This document shows positions 8,597 through 16,910 of a stretch of DNA of 25,317 nt, piece by piece (within the stretch, counting starts at the first letter, position 1; each line of letters begins with the position of its first letter). The notes below the pieces were generated by a model. The model did no database searches. It was not told the DNA's origin and worked only from the letters and a program-made list of their open reading frames with translations. A program made the translations under genes and the position numbers. This stretch comes from Xanthomonas translucens pv. translucens DSM 18974. GTDB lineage: Bacteria; Pseudomonadota; Gammaproteobacteria; Xanthomonadales; Xanthomonadaceae. The stretch spans positions 1 to 25,317 of the forward strand of contig NZ_CAPJ01000058.1 in the NCBI RefSeq assembly GCF_000331775.1, read 5' to 3'.

Positions 8597-10506
8597 CAGA
8601 GCCTTCTGGCCTCGCGTGCGGGGAAGGGAACAATTGTAGCGGAGCTATCCTGACCAGCTTGTTGTCGCAGCGGCGAGAATTCGGGCATTGTCGTACGCAG
8701 CACTTTTTCGATGCTATCGCTGTCGTATTCGGCCACCGCGGCGCGCAATTGCTGCAGGCCCTGCAACACGTTCTCGCGCGAGAACGTGCGTGCGCCGGCC
8801 TCGAGGATCTTCGGATGCGAGGTGGGACGATAGTTCTCATCGGAATAGAACAGGGTCTCGTGCAGCTTCTCGCCCGGACGCAGCCCGGTGTAGACGATGG
8901 CGATGTCGCGACCGGGCTGCTTGCCGGCCAGGCGGATCATCTGCTCGGCGAGCAGGCGGATCGGCACCGGTTCGCCCATGTCCAGCGTATAGATCGCGCC
9001 GTGCGACGCCGACGCGGCGGCCTGCACGATCAACTGGCAGGCCTCGGGAATGGTCATGAAATAGCGGGTCACCTGCGGATCGGTCACGGTGACCGGGCCG
9101 CCCTGGCGGATCTGCTCGCGGAACAACGGCACCACGCTGCCGGCCGAATCCAGCACGTTGCCGAAACGCACGGTGACGAAACGCGTGCCCACGGTCTGGT
9201 CATCCAGCGACTGGCACACCATCTCCGCGTAGCGCTTGGAGGCGCCGAGCACGTTGACCGGATTGACCGCCTTGTCGGTGGAGATGAACACGAAGGTCGA
9301 GACCTTCGCGGCGACGCAGGCGCGCGCCACGTTCTCGGTGGCCAGCACGTTGTTGCGGACCGCCTCGCGGAACTGCTTCTCCAGCAGCGGCACCTGCTTG
9401 TAGGCGGCGGCATGGAACACCGCATCCGGCTCGGCGATGCGCATCGCATGACGGGTCACTGCCGGATCGCCGCAGTCGCCCAGCACGCACTCGATCTCCA
9501 GGTCCGGGAAGGTGCGGTGCAAATCGGCGTGGATGGTGATCAAGGCCAGTTCGTCGATCTCCAGCAGCACCACCTTGCGCGCGCCATGGCGCGCGCACTG
9601 CCGGCACAGCTCCGAACCGATCGAGCCGCCGGCACCGGTCACCATCACCGTGCGCCCGGACAACCAGGCATTGATCAGCTTCCAGTCCGGGGTCACCGGC
9701 TTGCGCCCGAGCAGGTCCTCGATCGCGACCTCCTTCAATTCGCCCGGCAGATAGTGGCCTTCGAGCACGTCGAGCAGGCGCGGCACGGTCCGGAACGGCA
9801 ACCCGGTGCTTTCGCAGATCGCCACCACCCGCTGCATGCCGGTCGCATCCAGCGACGGGATCGCGATGACCAGCAGTTTGGCCGCGGTTTCCTTGGCGAT
9901 CGCGCCAGCTTCGTCGATCCGGCCCAGGATCGGCAGGCCCTGCAGTTTGGCGCCGTGCAGATGGCCGGCATCGTCGACGAAGCCAACCGGATGATAGGCG
10001 CCGGAACGGCGCAGGTCGCGCACCAGCGCCTCGGCCGCACGGCCGGCGCCGACGATCAGCACGCGCCGCGCGGTCTCGTCCGAATGCGCGATCTGGTAGT
10101 CCTTCCAGGCGCGGTACAGCAGCCGCGGCGCGCCGAGCAGCGCCGACAGCGCGAACGGATAGACCATCAGCACCGACAGCGGAATGGCATCGAAGCGGCT
10201 ATATGCCAGCCCCAGCACGATCGCGACCAGGCCATAGAAACTGGCCTTGAAGATGTTCAACAGATCCGGAACGCTGGCGAAGCGCCACAGCCCGCGGTAC
10301 AAGCCGACCTTCCAGAACACCAGGCCCTGCGCCACCAGCACGATGGCGGTATTGAGATTCCACAAGGGCAAGGGATTCTCGCCGGGCAGCATCGTGTAAC
10401 GCGCCGCATGCAGCAACTGCCAGCAGATCCACACGATCACAAGATCGTGCACGACCACGGAGGCCTTGGGGAACAGCTCGGTCAGACGGTCGCGGGTCGA
10501 TAGCAT
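8596..10506 (-). CDS. WbpM/CapD-family membrane nucleotide-sugar 4,6-dehydratase
   Basis: The product has 636 aa. It has four N-terminal membrane segments (within about residues 10-130), a first Rossmann fold (VLIVGAGRAAEALVRDLRR, near 150) and a second, catalytic SDR domain starting at about 284 with the NAD motif TGAGGSIGSE. This is the layout of WbpM, WbcP and CapD, inner-membrane enzymes that convert UDP-GlcNAc to a 4-keto-6-deoxy sugar for the first residue of O-antigen or capsule units. The active-site block is STDKAVNPVNVLGASK with Lys424. The position that is Tyr in small homologues such as FlaA1 and Met in WbpM is Leu420 here. The neighbours, a WecA/WbpL-like initiating transferase upstream and galU downstream, support a polysaccharide role. 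The exact sugar substrate cannot be read from sequence. Confidence 0.9.
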   Translation of the reverse strand: MLSTRDRLTELFPKASVVVHDLVIVWICWQLLHAARYTMLPGENPLPLWNLNTAIVLVAQGLVFWKVGLYRGLWRFASVPDLLNIFKASFYGLVAIVLGLAYSRFDAIPLSVLMVYPFALSALLGAPRLLYRAWKDYQIAHSDETARRVLIVGAGRAAEALVRDLRRSGAYHPVGFVDDAGHLHGAKLQGLPILGRIDEAGAIAKETAAKLLVIAIPSLDATGMQRVVAICESTGLPFRTVPRLLDVLEGHYLPGELKEVAIEDLLGRKPVTPDWKLINAWLSGRTVMVTGAGGSIGSELCRQCARHGARKVVLLEIDELALITIHADLHRTFPDLEIECVLGDCGDPAVTRHAMRIAEPDAVFHAAAYKQVPLLEKQFREAVRNNVLATENVARACVAAKVSTFVFISTDKAVNPVNVLGASKRYAEMVCQSLDDQTVGTRFVTVRFGNVLDSAGSVVPLFREQIRQGGPVTVTDPQVTRYFMTIPEACQLIVQAAASASHGAIYTLDMGEPVPIRLLAEQMIRLAGKQPGRDIAIVYTGLRPGEKLHETLFYSDENYRPTSHPKILEAGARTFSRENVLQGLQQLRAAVAEYDSDSIEKVLRTTMPEFSPLRQQAGQDSSATIVPFPAREARRL

Positions 10507-10523
10507 CAGTTATCCATGAGAGT

Positions 10524-11495
10524 TCAGCACAATCCCTTGCGCAAAGTCAGCCAAAGCGCACTCGCCAATGCATACCAGGCAAGCGCCAACCCAGCCTGCC
10601 CCGCGGTTTGCAACGTTTCACCTAACCAGGCAATTGTAATCGCGACAATGCTGAACAGGGCATAGGCGAAGGTCACAAGCGTGTGGCTCCTACCTGTATG
10701 TACCCAACGCTGGTAAAAATGTTGCGCATGCGGTTGCCACCAACGTTCGCCAGCGAGCATGCGCGACAGCAATGTGAAGCCGGCGTCGATGGCGAAGGCG
10801 GAGATTGGTATCAGCAGTAACCATGGCGTGAGCTGGGTCACGCTGTTGCATAGCGCGAACAATGCGGCGACCAAGTATCCCAGCGCCCCACTCCCGACGT
10901 CGCCGAGGAAGATGCGCGCACGCGGATAGTTGAACGGCAGGAAGCCGGCGCAGGCCACGATCAACACCCAGCACGGCCAGCGCAACGGCGCGGGCAGCAG
11001 GCAGGCGAAGCCCAACGCCACCAGCATCGCCTGGCTGGTCGCCAGGCCATTGATGCCGTCCATGAAGTTCCAGATGTTGATCAGCGAGATCGTCGCCAGC
11101 CAGGTCAACGCGGTCAGCCAGGGATTGTGCTGCAATCGGTAGACGAGTCCGGCCAACAGGGTGGCCGCCAGCGCATGCACCAGCAGCCGCAGCGCGGCCG
11201 ACAGCGGGCGGTGATCGTCCCACCAGCCGATGCCGGCGACCAGTACCAGCCCGCCAGCGAACGCCGCAATGGCCATGCCCTGCGGCGGCCACAGCGCCGC
11301 CGCATACGCACAGGCCGCCAGCACCGCGGCCACGATCGCCACACCGCCGCCGCGCGGCGTCGCCACCGTATGGCTGCGACGCTCGCCGGGCGCGTCCATC
11401 AACTTGCGCGTCAGGGCATAGCGGCGCGACAGCCAGGTCCCGACCGCGCTGAACGCCGCCAGCGCCGCGAGCAGCGCCCACCCTGCGACCGGCAC
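10524..11495 (-). CDS. WecA/WbpL-family undecaprenyl-phosphate sugar-1-phosphate transferase
   Basis: This 323-aa polytopic membrane protein has about ten hydrophobic segments. Members of the MraY/WecA (PNPT) family load the first sugar phosphate onto undecaprenyl phosphate to start O-antigen or capsule synthesis. Visible motifs in order are the DAPGERRSH and TPRGGG N-terminal block (34-51), the Asp pair in WWDDHRPL (93-94), NFMDGINGL (143-151), FLGDVGSG (196-203) and a C-terminal HAQHF loop (256-260). The start is a GTG at 11495 that follows the lapB stop codon with no gap; the first membrane segment begins almost at once, so a later start would cut it. The stop lies 17 bases before the WbpM-like gene, the usual partner of WbpL. 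The sugar (for example GlcNAc, FucNAc or QuiNAc) cannot be told. Confidence 0.88.
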   Translation of the reverse strand: MPVAGWALLAALAAFSAVGTWLSRRYALTRKLMDAPGERRSHTVATPRGGGVAIVAAVLAACAYAAALWPPQGMAIAAFAGGLVLVAGIGWWDDHRPLSAALRLLVHALAATLLAGLVYRLQHNPWLTALTWLATISLINIWNFMDGINGLATSQAMLVALGFACLLPAPLRWPCWVLIVACAGFLPFNYPRARIFLGDVGSGALGYLVAALFALCNSVTQLTPWLLLIPISAFAIDAGFTLLSRMLAGERWWQPHAQHFYQRWVHTGRSHTLVTFAYALFSIVAITIAWLGETLQTAGQAGLALAWYALASALWLTLRKGLC

Positions 11496-12674
11496 CTACA
11501 CCACCGCGTAGTTGAGCAGCGGCTTGACCGTACCCCACTCCTTGCAACTCGGACATTGCCAGTGGTGGGTGCGGGCGCCGAAGCCGCAGCGCGTGCAGCG
11601 GTAGCTGGGATTGCGCACCAGCAACTGGTCGGTGATGTGCTTCAGATCCTGCAGTGTGGCGGTCGAATCGGCGCCCTCGGCCAGGGTCAGGTCGATCAAT
11701 GCCGATTCGCCGCGCACCGAGGGCCGGTCCTTCAGCTGCCGCCCGAGGTAGGCGCGCGCCGCGGACACGCCTTCCTGCGATTCCATCAAGCGGGTCAGCG
11801 CCAGCACCGGGGCGATGCCGCGATAGTGCTCGGTCATTTCCGACAGGAAAGCGCGCGCGCCGCTGAGATCGTTGCCGCGACGGTAGCAGTCCATCAGCGC
11901 CGGCATGATCTCCGGCAGATAGTCCGGATCGTGGCGCGCCGCGCGTTCGAAGGCGCGGATCGCGGCCTCGTCGTTGCCGTCGTCCACGTCGATGCGCCCT
12001 TCCAGGATGCCGGCGCGCACCGAGGTGGCGTCGGCCTGGTAGGCGCGCGCGATCGCCGCCCGCGCCAGCTCGGACTTGCCGGAGGCGCGGTAGCGGTCGG
12101 CCAGTTCGCATTCGAACTGCGCGATCAGCTTGCCCATCGGCTCGCCGGTCACGTCTTCGTAGCGGGTGGCGTTGTCGATCGCCTTTTCCCATTCGCGCTC
12201 GGCCTGATAGATGCCGATCAAGTGCTTGAGCGCCTGCGGCGCGCGCTGGTCGATCTGCGCCAGCTCGGTGAACACGGTCTCGGCCCGATCCAGCAGGCCG
12301 GACTTCATGTAGTCCTCGCCCAGCGCCAACAAGGCCTGCACGCGCTGCGGATCGCTGAGGTCGGCGCGCTGCACCAGGCCCTGGTGCAAGCGGATCGCCC
12401 GATCCACTTCACCGCGACGGCGGAACAGGTGACCGAGCGCGACCTGGGTCTCGAAGGTTTCTTTGTCGAGTTCGGCGATGTGCAGGAACAGCTCGATCGC
12501 CTTGTCCGGCTCTTCGTTGAGCAGATAGTTCAGGCCGCGGAAATAGGTGCTGGAAAGCCGGCTGACCTGCGTGTCGCCATGGCGTTGGCCGCCGCGGCGG
12601 CCGATCACCCATCCGCTCAGGGCCGCCAATGGCAGGAACAGGAAGAACCAGAACCACTCGGTCAGGAAGTCCAT
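11496..12674 (-). CDS. lapB: LapB (YciM), LPS assembly regulator with TPRs and rubredoxin-like metal site
   Basis: The product has 392 aa, the usual length for LapB. An N-terminal membrane anchor (about 6-24) is followed by cytoplasmic tetratricopeptide repeats starting with STYFRGLNYLLNEEPDKAIELF. A rubredoxin-like metal site at the C-terminus has Cys360, Cys363, Cys374 and Cys377 (CTRC and CPSC). In E. coli LapB works with FtsH to control LpxC turnover, which sets lipid A synthesis, and is also linked to LPS assembly. It lies 6 bases after lapA, as in other gammaproteobacteria, and abuts the polysaccharide transferase gene with no spacer. That position next to O-antigen-type genes fits a shared theme of LPS supply. 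Confidence 0.95.
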   Translation of the reverse strand: MDFLTEWFWFFLFLPLAALSGWVIGRRGGQRHGDTQVSRLSSTYFRGLNYLLNEEPDKAIELFLHIAELDKETFETQVALGHLFRRRGEVDRAIRLHQGLVQRADLSDPQRVQALLALGEDYMKSGLLDRAETVFTELAQIDQRAPQALKHLIGIYQAEREWEKAIDNATRYEDVTGEPMGKLIAQFECELADRYRASGKSELARAAIARAYQADATSVRAGILEGRIDVDDGNDEAAIRAFERAARHDPDYLPEIMPALMDCYRRGNDLSGARAFLSEMTEHYRGIAPVLALTRLMESQEGVSAARAYLGRQLKDRPSVRGESALIDLTLAEGADSTATLQDLKHITDQLLVRNPSYRCTRCGFGARTHHWQCPSCKEWGTVKPLLNYAVV

Positions 12675-12680
12675 CGAAGA

Positions 12681-12980
12681 TCAGCGTCCGTCCACAGGCG
12701 GGGGATAGGTCGGTACCGGCGCGACGGCCGGTGCGGCGGCGGCGATCGCGGCCTTGTTGGCGCGGCGCAGCTTGGCGTACAGCGGGATCACCAACGTGGC
12801 CAGCAGCAATGCCGCGCCGATCACCACGCCGGCGAACAGCGAGACGATGATGGCGATGCCGGAGGTGGTGTTGATGCCGGTGAAACCGAAATTGATGACG
12901 ATCTGCTGCGAATTCAGCGATCCGATGACCAGCCCGGCCAACAGGAACACCAGCAGTATCAGCAGACGGGCAATTTTCAT
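12681..12980 (-). CDS. lapA: LapA (YciS), DUF1049 small inner-membrane protein
   Basis: The product has 99 aa with two membrane segments (about 4-23 and 40-66), a short basic patch (KLRRANK) and a Pro/Ala-rich tail. The LVIGSLNSQQIVINF pattern after the first helix is typical of the DUF1049 family. LapA is found directly upstream of lapB and takes part in LPS assembly control, with the molecular role less clear than for LapB. It is followed 6 bases later by lapB. The 91-base gap to ihfB could hold an extra promoter, but I see only weak -10-like sequences there. Confidence 0.92.
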   Translation of the reverse strand: MKIARLLILLVFLLAGLVIGSLNSQQIVINFGFTGINTTSGIAIIVSLFAGVVIGAALLLATLVIPLYAKLRRANKAAIAAAAPAVAPVPTYPPPVDGR

Positions 12981-13071
12981 GAAGCTCTCCAGCGTCGGGA
13001 GACACTAGATTAGCCGAACCGGCGTGGGTTCCGGAAAAGTCCGGGACGCAGCGGCACAGGCGTGGGGCGTA

Positions 13072-13377
13072 TCAGGGCGTGTCGGACTCGACCGGAACGA
13101 CGCCGCTGACGCGTTCGCGCAATTCCTTGCCTGGCTTGAAATGCGGCACATGCTTGCCGGGAAGCGCGACGGACTCGCCGGTCTTGGGATTGCGTCCCAG
13201 GCGTGGCGGCCGGTAATGCAGGGAAAAACTGCCGAAACCGCGGATCTCGATGCGGTCCCCGCCGGACAGCGCACCGCCCATCATCTCCAACAGCGATTTC
13301 ACCGCCAGATCGACGTCGTCCGCCTTCAGATGCGCCTGCTTGCGCGCCAGGATTTCGATCAGTTCGGACTTGGTCAT
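13072..13377 (-). CDS. ihfB: Integration host factor beta subunit
   Basis: The product has 101 aa of the HU/IHF family. It pairs with IHF alpha and bends DNA sharply at specific sites for transcription, recombination and nucleoid structure. IHF-beta signs are the start MTKSELIE, the [22 protein letters not shown] beta-arm with the DNA-intercalating Pro64, and the [11 protein letters not shown] helix. The rpsA-ihfB-lapA-lapB order is widely conserved in gammaproteobacteria, which separates it from HU or IHF alpha. The gap to rpsA is 79 bases and contains a perfect 12-bp inverted repeat. Confidence 0.96.
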   Translation of the reverse strand: MTKSELIEILARKQAHLKADDVDLAVKSLLEMMGGALSGGDRIEIRGFGSFSLHYRPPRLGRNPKTGESVALPGKHVPHFKPGKELRERVSGVVPVESDTP

Positions 13378-13406
13378 TACGGCTTCGTGCGATGGGGGTA
13401 CAACCC

Positions 13407-13435
13407 GGCACGGCCCGGATCGACCGGGCCGTGCC
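13407..13435. repeat. Perfect 12-bp inverted repeat between rpsA and ihfB
   Basis: GGCACGGCCCGG (13407-13418) and CCGGGCCGTGCC (13424-13435) pair without mismatch around the 5-base loop ATCGA. There is no T-run on either strand, so it is not a classical terminator. In the mRNA it would be a very stable hairpin 21 bases after the rpsA stop and 29 bases before the ihfB ATG. Plausible roles are partial termination, protection of the rpsA 3' end or control of ihfB level. Confidence 0.85.
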
Positions 13436-13456
13436 AGAAACGCTGCATGTGGCGGA

Positions 13457-15136
13457 TTACTCGGACTTGTTGCCGTTCAACTGCGCACGCAGCAGCGCGC
13501 CTAGCTGGGTGGTGCCGCCCGACGCGGACTGGTATTCCTCCAGCACTTCGCGCATTTCGGCATCGTCCTTGGCCTTGATCGACAGCTGCAGGGTACGGCC
13601 CTTGCGGTCCATGCCCACGAACTTGGCTTCGATCTTGTCGCCGACCTTCAGGTGCTGGGTCGCATCGTCGACGCGCTCGTTGGCGATGTCGCGCGCGGCG
13701 ACGTAGCCCTCGATGCCGTCGGCCAGGTCGATGGTGGCGCCCTTGGCGTCCACTTCACGGACCACGCCCTCGACCTTCGACCCCTTCGGGTTGGCCGCCA
13801 TGTACTGGCCGAACGGATCCTGCTCCAGCTGCTTGACGCCCAGGCTGATGCGCTCGCGCTCCGGATCCACCGCCAGCACCACCGCTTCCAGCGTGTCGCC
13901 CTTCTTGAAGTTGCGCACGATGTCTTCGCCGGTGGTGTTCCAGCTGATGTCCGACAGGTGCACCAGGCCGTCAATGCCGCCGTCCAGGCCGATGAAGATG
14001 CCGAAGTCGGTGATCGACTTGATCTGGCCGGACACCTTGTCGTTCTTCTTGTGGGTGGCGGCGAAGGTCTCCCACGGATTGGCGGCGACCTGCTTCATGC
14101 CCAGCGAGATGCGGCGACGCTCCTCGTCCACGTCCAGGACCATGACCTCAACCTCGTCACCGACCTGCACGACCTTGGACGGGTTGACGTTCTTGTTGGT
14201 CCAATCCATCTCGGACACGTGCACCAGGCCTTCCACGCCGGGCTCGATCTCGACGAACGCGCCGTAATCGGTGACGTTGGAGACCTTGCCGTACACGCGG
14301 CTGTTGGCCGGGTAGCGACGCGCAATGTTGTCCCACGGATCCTCGCCCAACTGCTTCAGACCCAGCGAAACACGGTTGCGCTCGCGGTCGAACTTCAGCA
14401 CGCGCACGTCCAGCTCGTCGCCGACGTTCACGACTTCGGACGGATGGCGCACGCGCTTCCAGGCCATGTCGGTGATGTGCAGCAGGCCGTCGATGCCGCC
14501 CAGGTCCACGAACGCGCCGTAGTCGGTCAGGTTCTTGACCACGCCCTTCAGGATCGCGCCTTCCTGCAGCTTGTCCATCAGCTGCTCGCGCTCTTCCGAG
14601 TGCTCGCTCTCGACCACTGCACGACGCGAGACCACCACGTTGTTGCGCTTGCGGTCCAGCTTGATGAGCTTGAACTCCAGCTCCTTGCCTTCCAGGTAGG
14701 CCGGGTCGCGCACGGGGCGCACATCGACCAGCGAACCCGGCAGGAACGCGCGGACATCCTTGATGTCCACGGTGAAACCACCCTTGACCTTGCCGCTGAT
14801 GCGGCCGGTGATGGTCTCGTTCTTTTCCAACGCCTCTTCCAGCTCGTCCCACACCATCGCGCGCTTGGCCTTCTCGCGCGACAGCACGGTTTCGCCGAAG
14901 CCGTTCTCGAGCGAGTCGAGGGCGACCTTGACCAGGTCGCCTTCGGCCACGTCGATCTCGCCAGCGTCGTTACGGAACTGTTCGATCGGCACGATGCCTT
15001 CGGACTTCAGGCCGGCGTTGATCACCACCACGTCGCCGCGGACTTCCACGACGACGCCGGTGACGATGGAGCCCGGCTTCAGCTTGGCCAGATTGGTTTG
15101 ACTGGCTTCGAACAGTTCGGCAAAAGATTCGGTCAT
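13457..15136 (-). CDS. rpsA: 30S ribosomal protein S1
   Basis: The product has 559 aa, the normal size for the six-domain proteobacterial S1. It binds mRNA and helps 30S initiation on structured or weak Shine-Dalgarno leaders. Six S1 repeats are visible, starting near residues 21, 105, 190, 277, 364 and 451; the last four carry the [13 protein letters not shown] and [10 protein letters not shown] type of signature and the RISLGMKQ type of end. The start at 15136 has no strong Shine-Dalgarno (AGTAATTTCAAATG), as is common for S1 genes that control their own translation. Upstream lies a 241-base leader region after cmk. It has an 8-bp hairpin at 15331-15349 but no convincing terminator, so readthrough from cmk plus an own promoter is likely. 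Confidence 0.98.
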   Translation of the reverse strand: MTESFAELFEASQTNLAKLKPGSIVTGVVVEVRGDVVVINAGLKSEGIVPIEQFRNDAGEIDVAEGDLVKVALDSLENGFGETVLSREKAKRAMVWDELEEALEKNETITGRISGKVKGGFTVDIKDVRAFLPGSLVDVRPVRDPAYLEGKELEFKLIKLDRKRNNVVVSRRAVVESEHSEEREQLMDKLQEGAILKGVVKNLTDYGAFVDLGGIDGLLHITDMAWKRVRHPSEVVNVGDELDVRVLKFDRERNRVSLGLKQLGEDPWDNIARRYPANSRVYGKVSNVTDYGAFVEIEPGVEGLVHVSEMDWTNKNVNPSKVVQVGDEVEVMVLDVDEERRRISLGMKQVAANPWETFAATHKKNDKVSGQIKSITDFGIFIGLDGGIDGLVHLSDISWNTTGEDIVRNFKKGDTLEAVVLAVDPERERISLGVKQLEQDPFGQYMAANPKGSKVEGVVREVDAKGATIDLADGIEGYVAARDIANERVDDATQHLKVGDKIEAKFVGMDRKGRTLQLSIKAKDDAEMREVLEEYQSASGGTTQLGALLRAQLNGNKSE

Positions 15137-15377
15137 TTGAAATTACTCTAGTGGACACACGGACAGGGCGTTTCTTCTGGAAACGGCGAACTGCCCACCT
15201 GGTTAGTCGGCCCAAACCGCGGCCGGGTGTGAAATGGGAAAAACCGCAGCGCGACATTGCGCGGCGGAGCGTGGAACAACGGTGTTGCGGCATTACGTGG
15301 TGAAGCGCACTGCGGTGCAACTGGCCTGGATGGCACCGAAGCGGCGCCATGCTGCTGCCCTACTCCCGGCGCGACCC

Positions 15378-16049
15378 TCAGGCGGGCAGCAATTCCAGGA
15401 CGCGGCCGACCACCTGTTCGATGTCCATGCCGGTGGTGTCGAGGAGGACGGCATCGTCTGCCGGCCTCAGGGGCGCCACCGAACGTTGGGCATCGCGTGC
15501 GTCGCGGGCCATGATCTCGCGCAGCAGGTCATCGAATATAACGGAAACTCCTTTTCCCTTCAACTGCTTATGCCGGCGCATGGCGCGCTCCTCGGCGCTG
15601 GCGGTCAGGAACACCTTGTACGGGGCGTCCGGGAAAATCACCGTGCCCATGTCGCGGCCGTCGGCGACCAGCCCCGGCAGGCGCCGGAACGCGCGCTGGC
15701 GCTGCTTCAGCGCCGAACGCACCTCAGGGATCGCGGCGATCGCCGAGGCCACCGCACCGGTGGTCTCCAGCCGCAGCTCGTCGGTGGCGTCGACCTCGTT
15801 GATCCTGACCCGCAGGCCACCGCCGGCCTGATCCTCGAAGCTGACATGGGTATCGAAGGTGCAGCGCACCAGCGCCGCGGCGTCGGAAATGTCCAGGTTG
15901 GCCCAGCTGGCGGCCACCCCGACCGCCCGGTACAGTGCGCCCGAATCCAGGTAATGCCAGCCCAGCTTGGCGGCGACGATGCGGCTGACGGTGCCTTTGC
16001 CGGCCCCGGAAGGGCCATCGATGGTCAGGACGGGAGCGGGGTCGTTCAT
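15378..16049 (-). CDS. cmk: Cytidylate kinase
   Basis: The product has 223 aa when started at the ATG at 16049, matching the family length. It phosphorylates CMP and dCMP. The P-loop GPSGAGKGT is at residues 12-20, followed by the [13 protein letters not shown] substrate region, [16 protein letters not shown] and [10 protein letters not shown] (lid region). The open frame continues upstream to 16223, but that stretch is antisense to the rpmJ leader and not conserved. The chosen ATG has a Shine-Dalgarno GAGGAA at good spacing. The gene is directly upstream of rpsA, as in most gammaproteobacteria, and is divergent from rpmJ, with about 170 bases between. Confidence 0.96.
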   Translation of the reverse strand: MNDPAPVLTIDGPSGAGKGTVSRIVAAKLGWHYLDSGALYRAVGVAASWANLDISDAAALVRCTFDTHVSFEDQAGGGLRVRINEVDATDELRLETTGAVASAIAAIPEVRSALKQRQRAFRRLPGLVADGRDMGTVIFPDAPYKVFLTASAEERAMRRHKQLKGKGVSVIFDDLLREIMARDARDAQRSVAPLRPADDAVLLDTTGMDIEQVVGRVLELLPA

Positions 16050-16112
16050 GCGGTTCCTCGGACGGGGGGCGACGCATTGTAGCCCCGGCGCCGGCCCGGC
16101 TGGCGCAAGCAG

Positions 16113-16142
16113 TTGAAACCATGAAGAAAACCAGGATATACT
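16113..16142 (+). promoter_or_regulatory. Sigma-70 promoter for rpmJ
   Basis: TTGAAA (16113-16118, 4 of 6) and TATACT (16137-16142, 5 of 6) are separated by 18 bases in an A-rich stretch that stands out from the GC-rich surroundings. The start of transcription would be near 16149, giving a leader of about 73 bases to the rpmJ ATG. This is the clearest promoter in the window. Confidence 0.75.
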
Positions 16143-16221
16143 CGCCCGCTTACTGATCCAGCGACGTGGTTTCGCCGCGCCGTCTCCTTCTCTAATCCGC
16201 AAGTTTACGCCGAGGTGTGCC

Positions 16222-16347
16222 ATGAAAGTCCTGTCCTCCCTGAAGTCGGCGAAGGCCCGTCACCGCGACTGCAAGGTGGTCCGCCGCCGCGGCAAGGTCT
16301 TTGTGATCAACAAGACGAACCCGCGTTTCAAGGCTCGCCAGCGCTGA
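16222..16347 (+). CDS. rpmJ: 50S ribosomal protein L36, zinc-independent (C-) type
   Basis: The 41-aa product starts [20 protein letters not shown] and ends NPRFKARQR, which is the L36 paralogue of YkgO type. L36 is a small basic protein of the large ribosomal subunit. The zinc-binding form has a Cys-Cys-Cys-His set; here only Cys17 remains and the second common Cys is Asn (VINKTN), so zinc binding is not expected. The ATG at 16222 has a strong Shine-Dalgarno, GAGGTG, five bases upstream. It is transcribed divergently from cmk, with its own promoter and terminator. In many bacteria C- paralogues replace the zinc form when zinc is short, but whether this genome has a second copy cannot be seen. 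Confidence 0.96.
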   Translation: MKVLSSLKSAKARHRDCKVVRRRGKVFVINKTNPRFKARQR

Positions 16348-16403
16348 TCCGACGACGGCCCGCCCTGCGGCGCCGCGCGCACGCTTGCGGGTCATCGACG
16401 AAA

Positions 16404-16424
16404 GCCGCCTTCGGGCGGTTTTTT
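16404..16424 (+). terminator. Intrinsic terminator after rpmJ
   Basis: CCGCC (16405-16409), a TTCG tetraloop and GGCGG (16414-16418) are followed by six Ts (16419-16424). This is a textbook rho-independent terminator with a stable UUCG loop, 57 bases after the rpmJ stop, so rpmJ is probably transcribed alone. Confidence 0.92.
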
Positions 16425-16475
16425 GTTGCCGAAATTTGCTGTAATCGCCGTTCGTCCTCTGGGGAGCACACCGTG

Positions 16476-16805
16476 ATGAAGCACCGTCTGACCGCACTGC
16501 CGCTGCTGCTCATCCTGGGCCTGGCCGCGGGCGCCCACGCCGAGACCCTGCTGGTGGAGCGGGTCAAGCAGGAACCCGTGGCGGCGATGCCGGCGCGCGG
16601 GCTGAGCATGGACGAGGTCGAGTCGCGCTACGGCGCCCCGCAGTCGAAGCTGGAACCGCGCGGCGGGCAGAAGCGGCAGTGGCCGACGATCAACCGCTGG
16701 GTGTATCCGGCCTTCACCGTGTACTTCGAGAAGCACAAGGTGGTGGATGTGGTGGCCAACAAGGCCGATGCCAACGAGGTCGGGCCGAAGCCTGCCATTC
16801 GGTAG
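16476..16805 (+). CDS. Small exported protein of unknown function (BamE/SmpA-like fold possible)
   Basis: The product has 109 aa from the ATG at 16476; a GTG directly before it could also be used. A clear Sec signal peptide covers about residues 1-22 (MKHR, then a Leu-rich core, then AHA before ETLL). The mature part is about 87 aa, with GLSMDEVESRYGAPQSK followed by INRWVYPAFTVYFEKHKVVDVV. The pattern of a helix, a YGAP turn and a strand pair ending in a hydrophobic VVxVV resembles small periplasmic proteins of the SmpA/OmlA (BamE) type, but it lacks a lipobox. I recognise it only as a conserved gammaproteobacterial hypothetical. It lies between the rpmJ terminator and agmatine deiminase, with an inverted repeat after it. 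Confidence 0.8.
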   Translation: MKHRLTALPLLLILGLAAGAHAETLLVERVKQEPVAAMPARGLSMDEVESRYGAPQSKLEPRGGQKRQWPTINRWVYPAFTVYFEKHKVVDVVANKADANEVGPKPAIR

Positions 16806-16836
16806 TGCGAGTTGGTATGCGAGTCCCTCGCAAGAG

Positions 16837-16856
16837 CCCGCACATCCATGTGCGGG
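16837..16856. repeat. Perfect 9-bp inverted repeat, REP-like
   Basis: CCCGCACAT (16837-16845) and ATGTGCGGG (16848-16856) pair perfectly around two bases. It is 31 bases after the stop of the small exported protein gene and has no T-run. It may act as a weak terminator or mRNA stabiliser, or may be a copy of a dispersed repeat; the flanking CTCGCAAGAG looks familiar from other Xanthomonas gaps, but this is from memory. Confidence 0.7.
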
Positions 16857-16910
16857 GATCAAATGAAAAGCCTGGGCTTCGGCTTGGGCATGACGTGAGT
16901 AGTGGTCGCA

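Noticed and set aside
16050..16223. 58-residue N-terminal extension of cytidylate kinase
   Set aside because: It lies over the rpmJ promoter and leader, has no similarity to the family, and the ATG at 16049 has a good Shine-Dalgarno.
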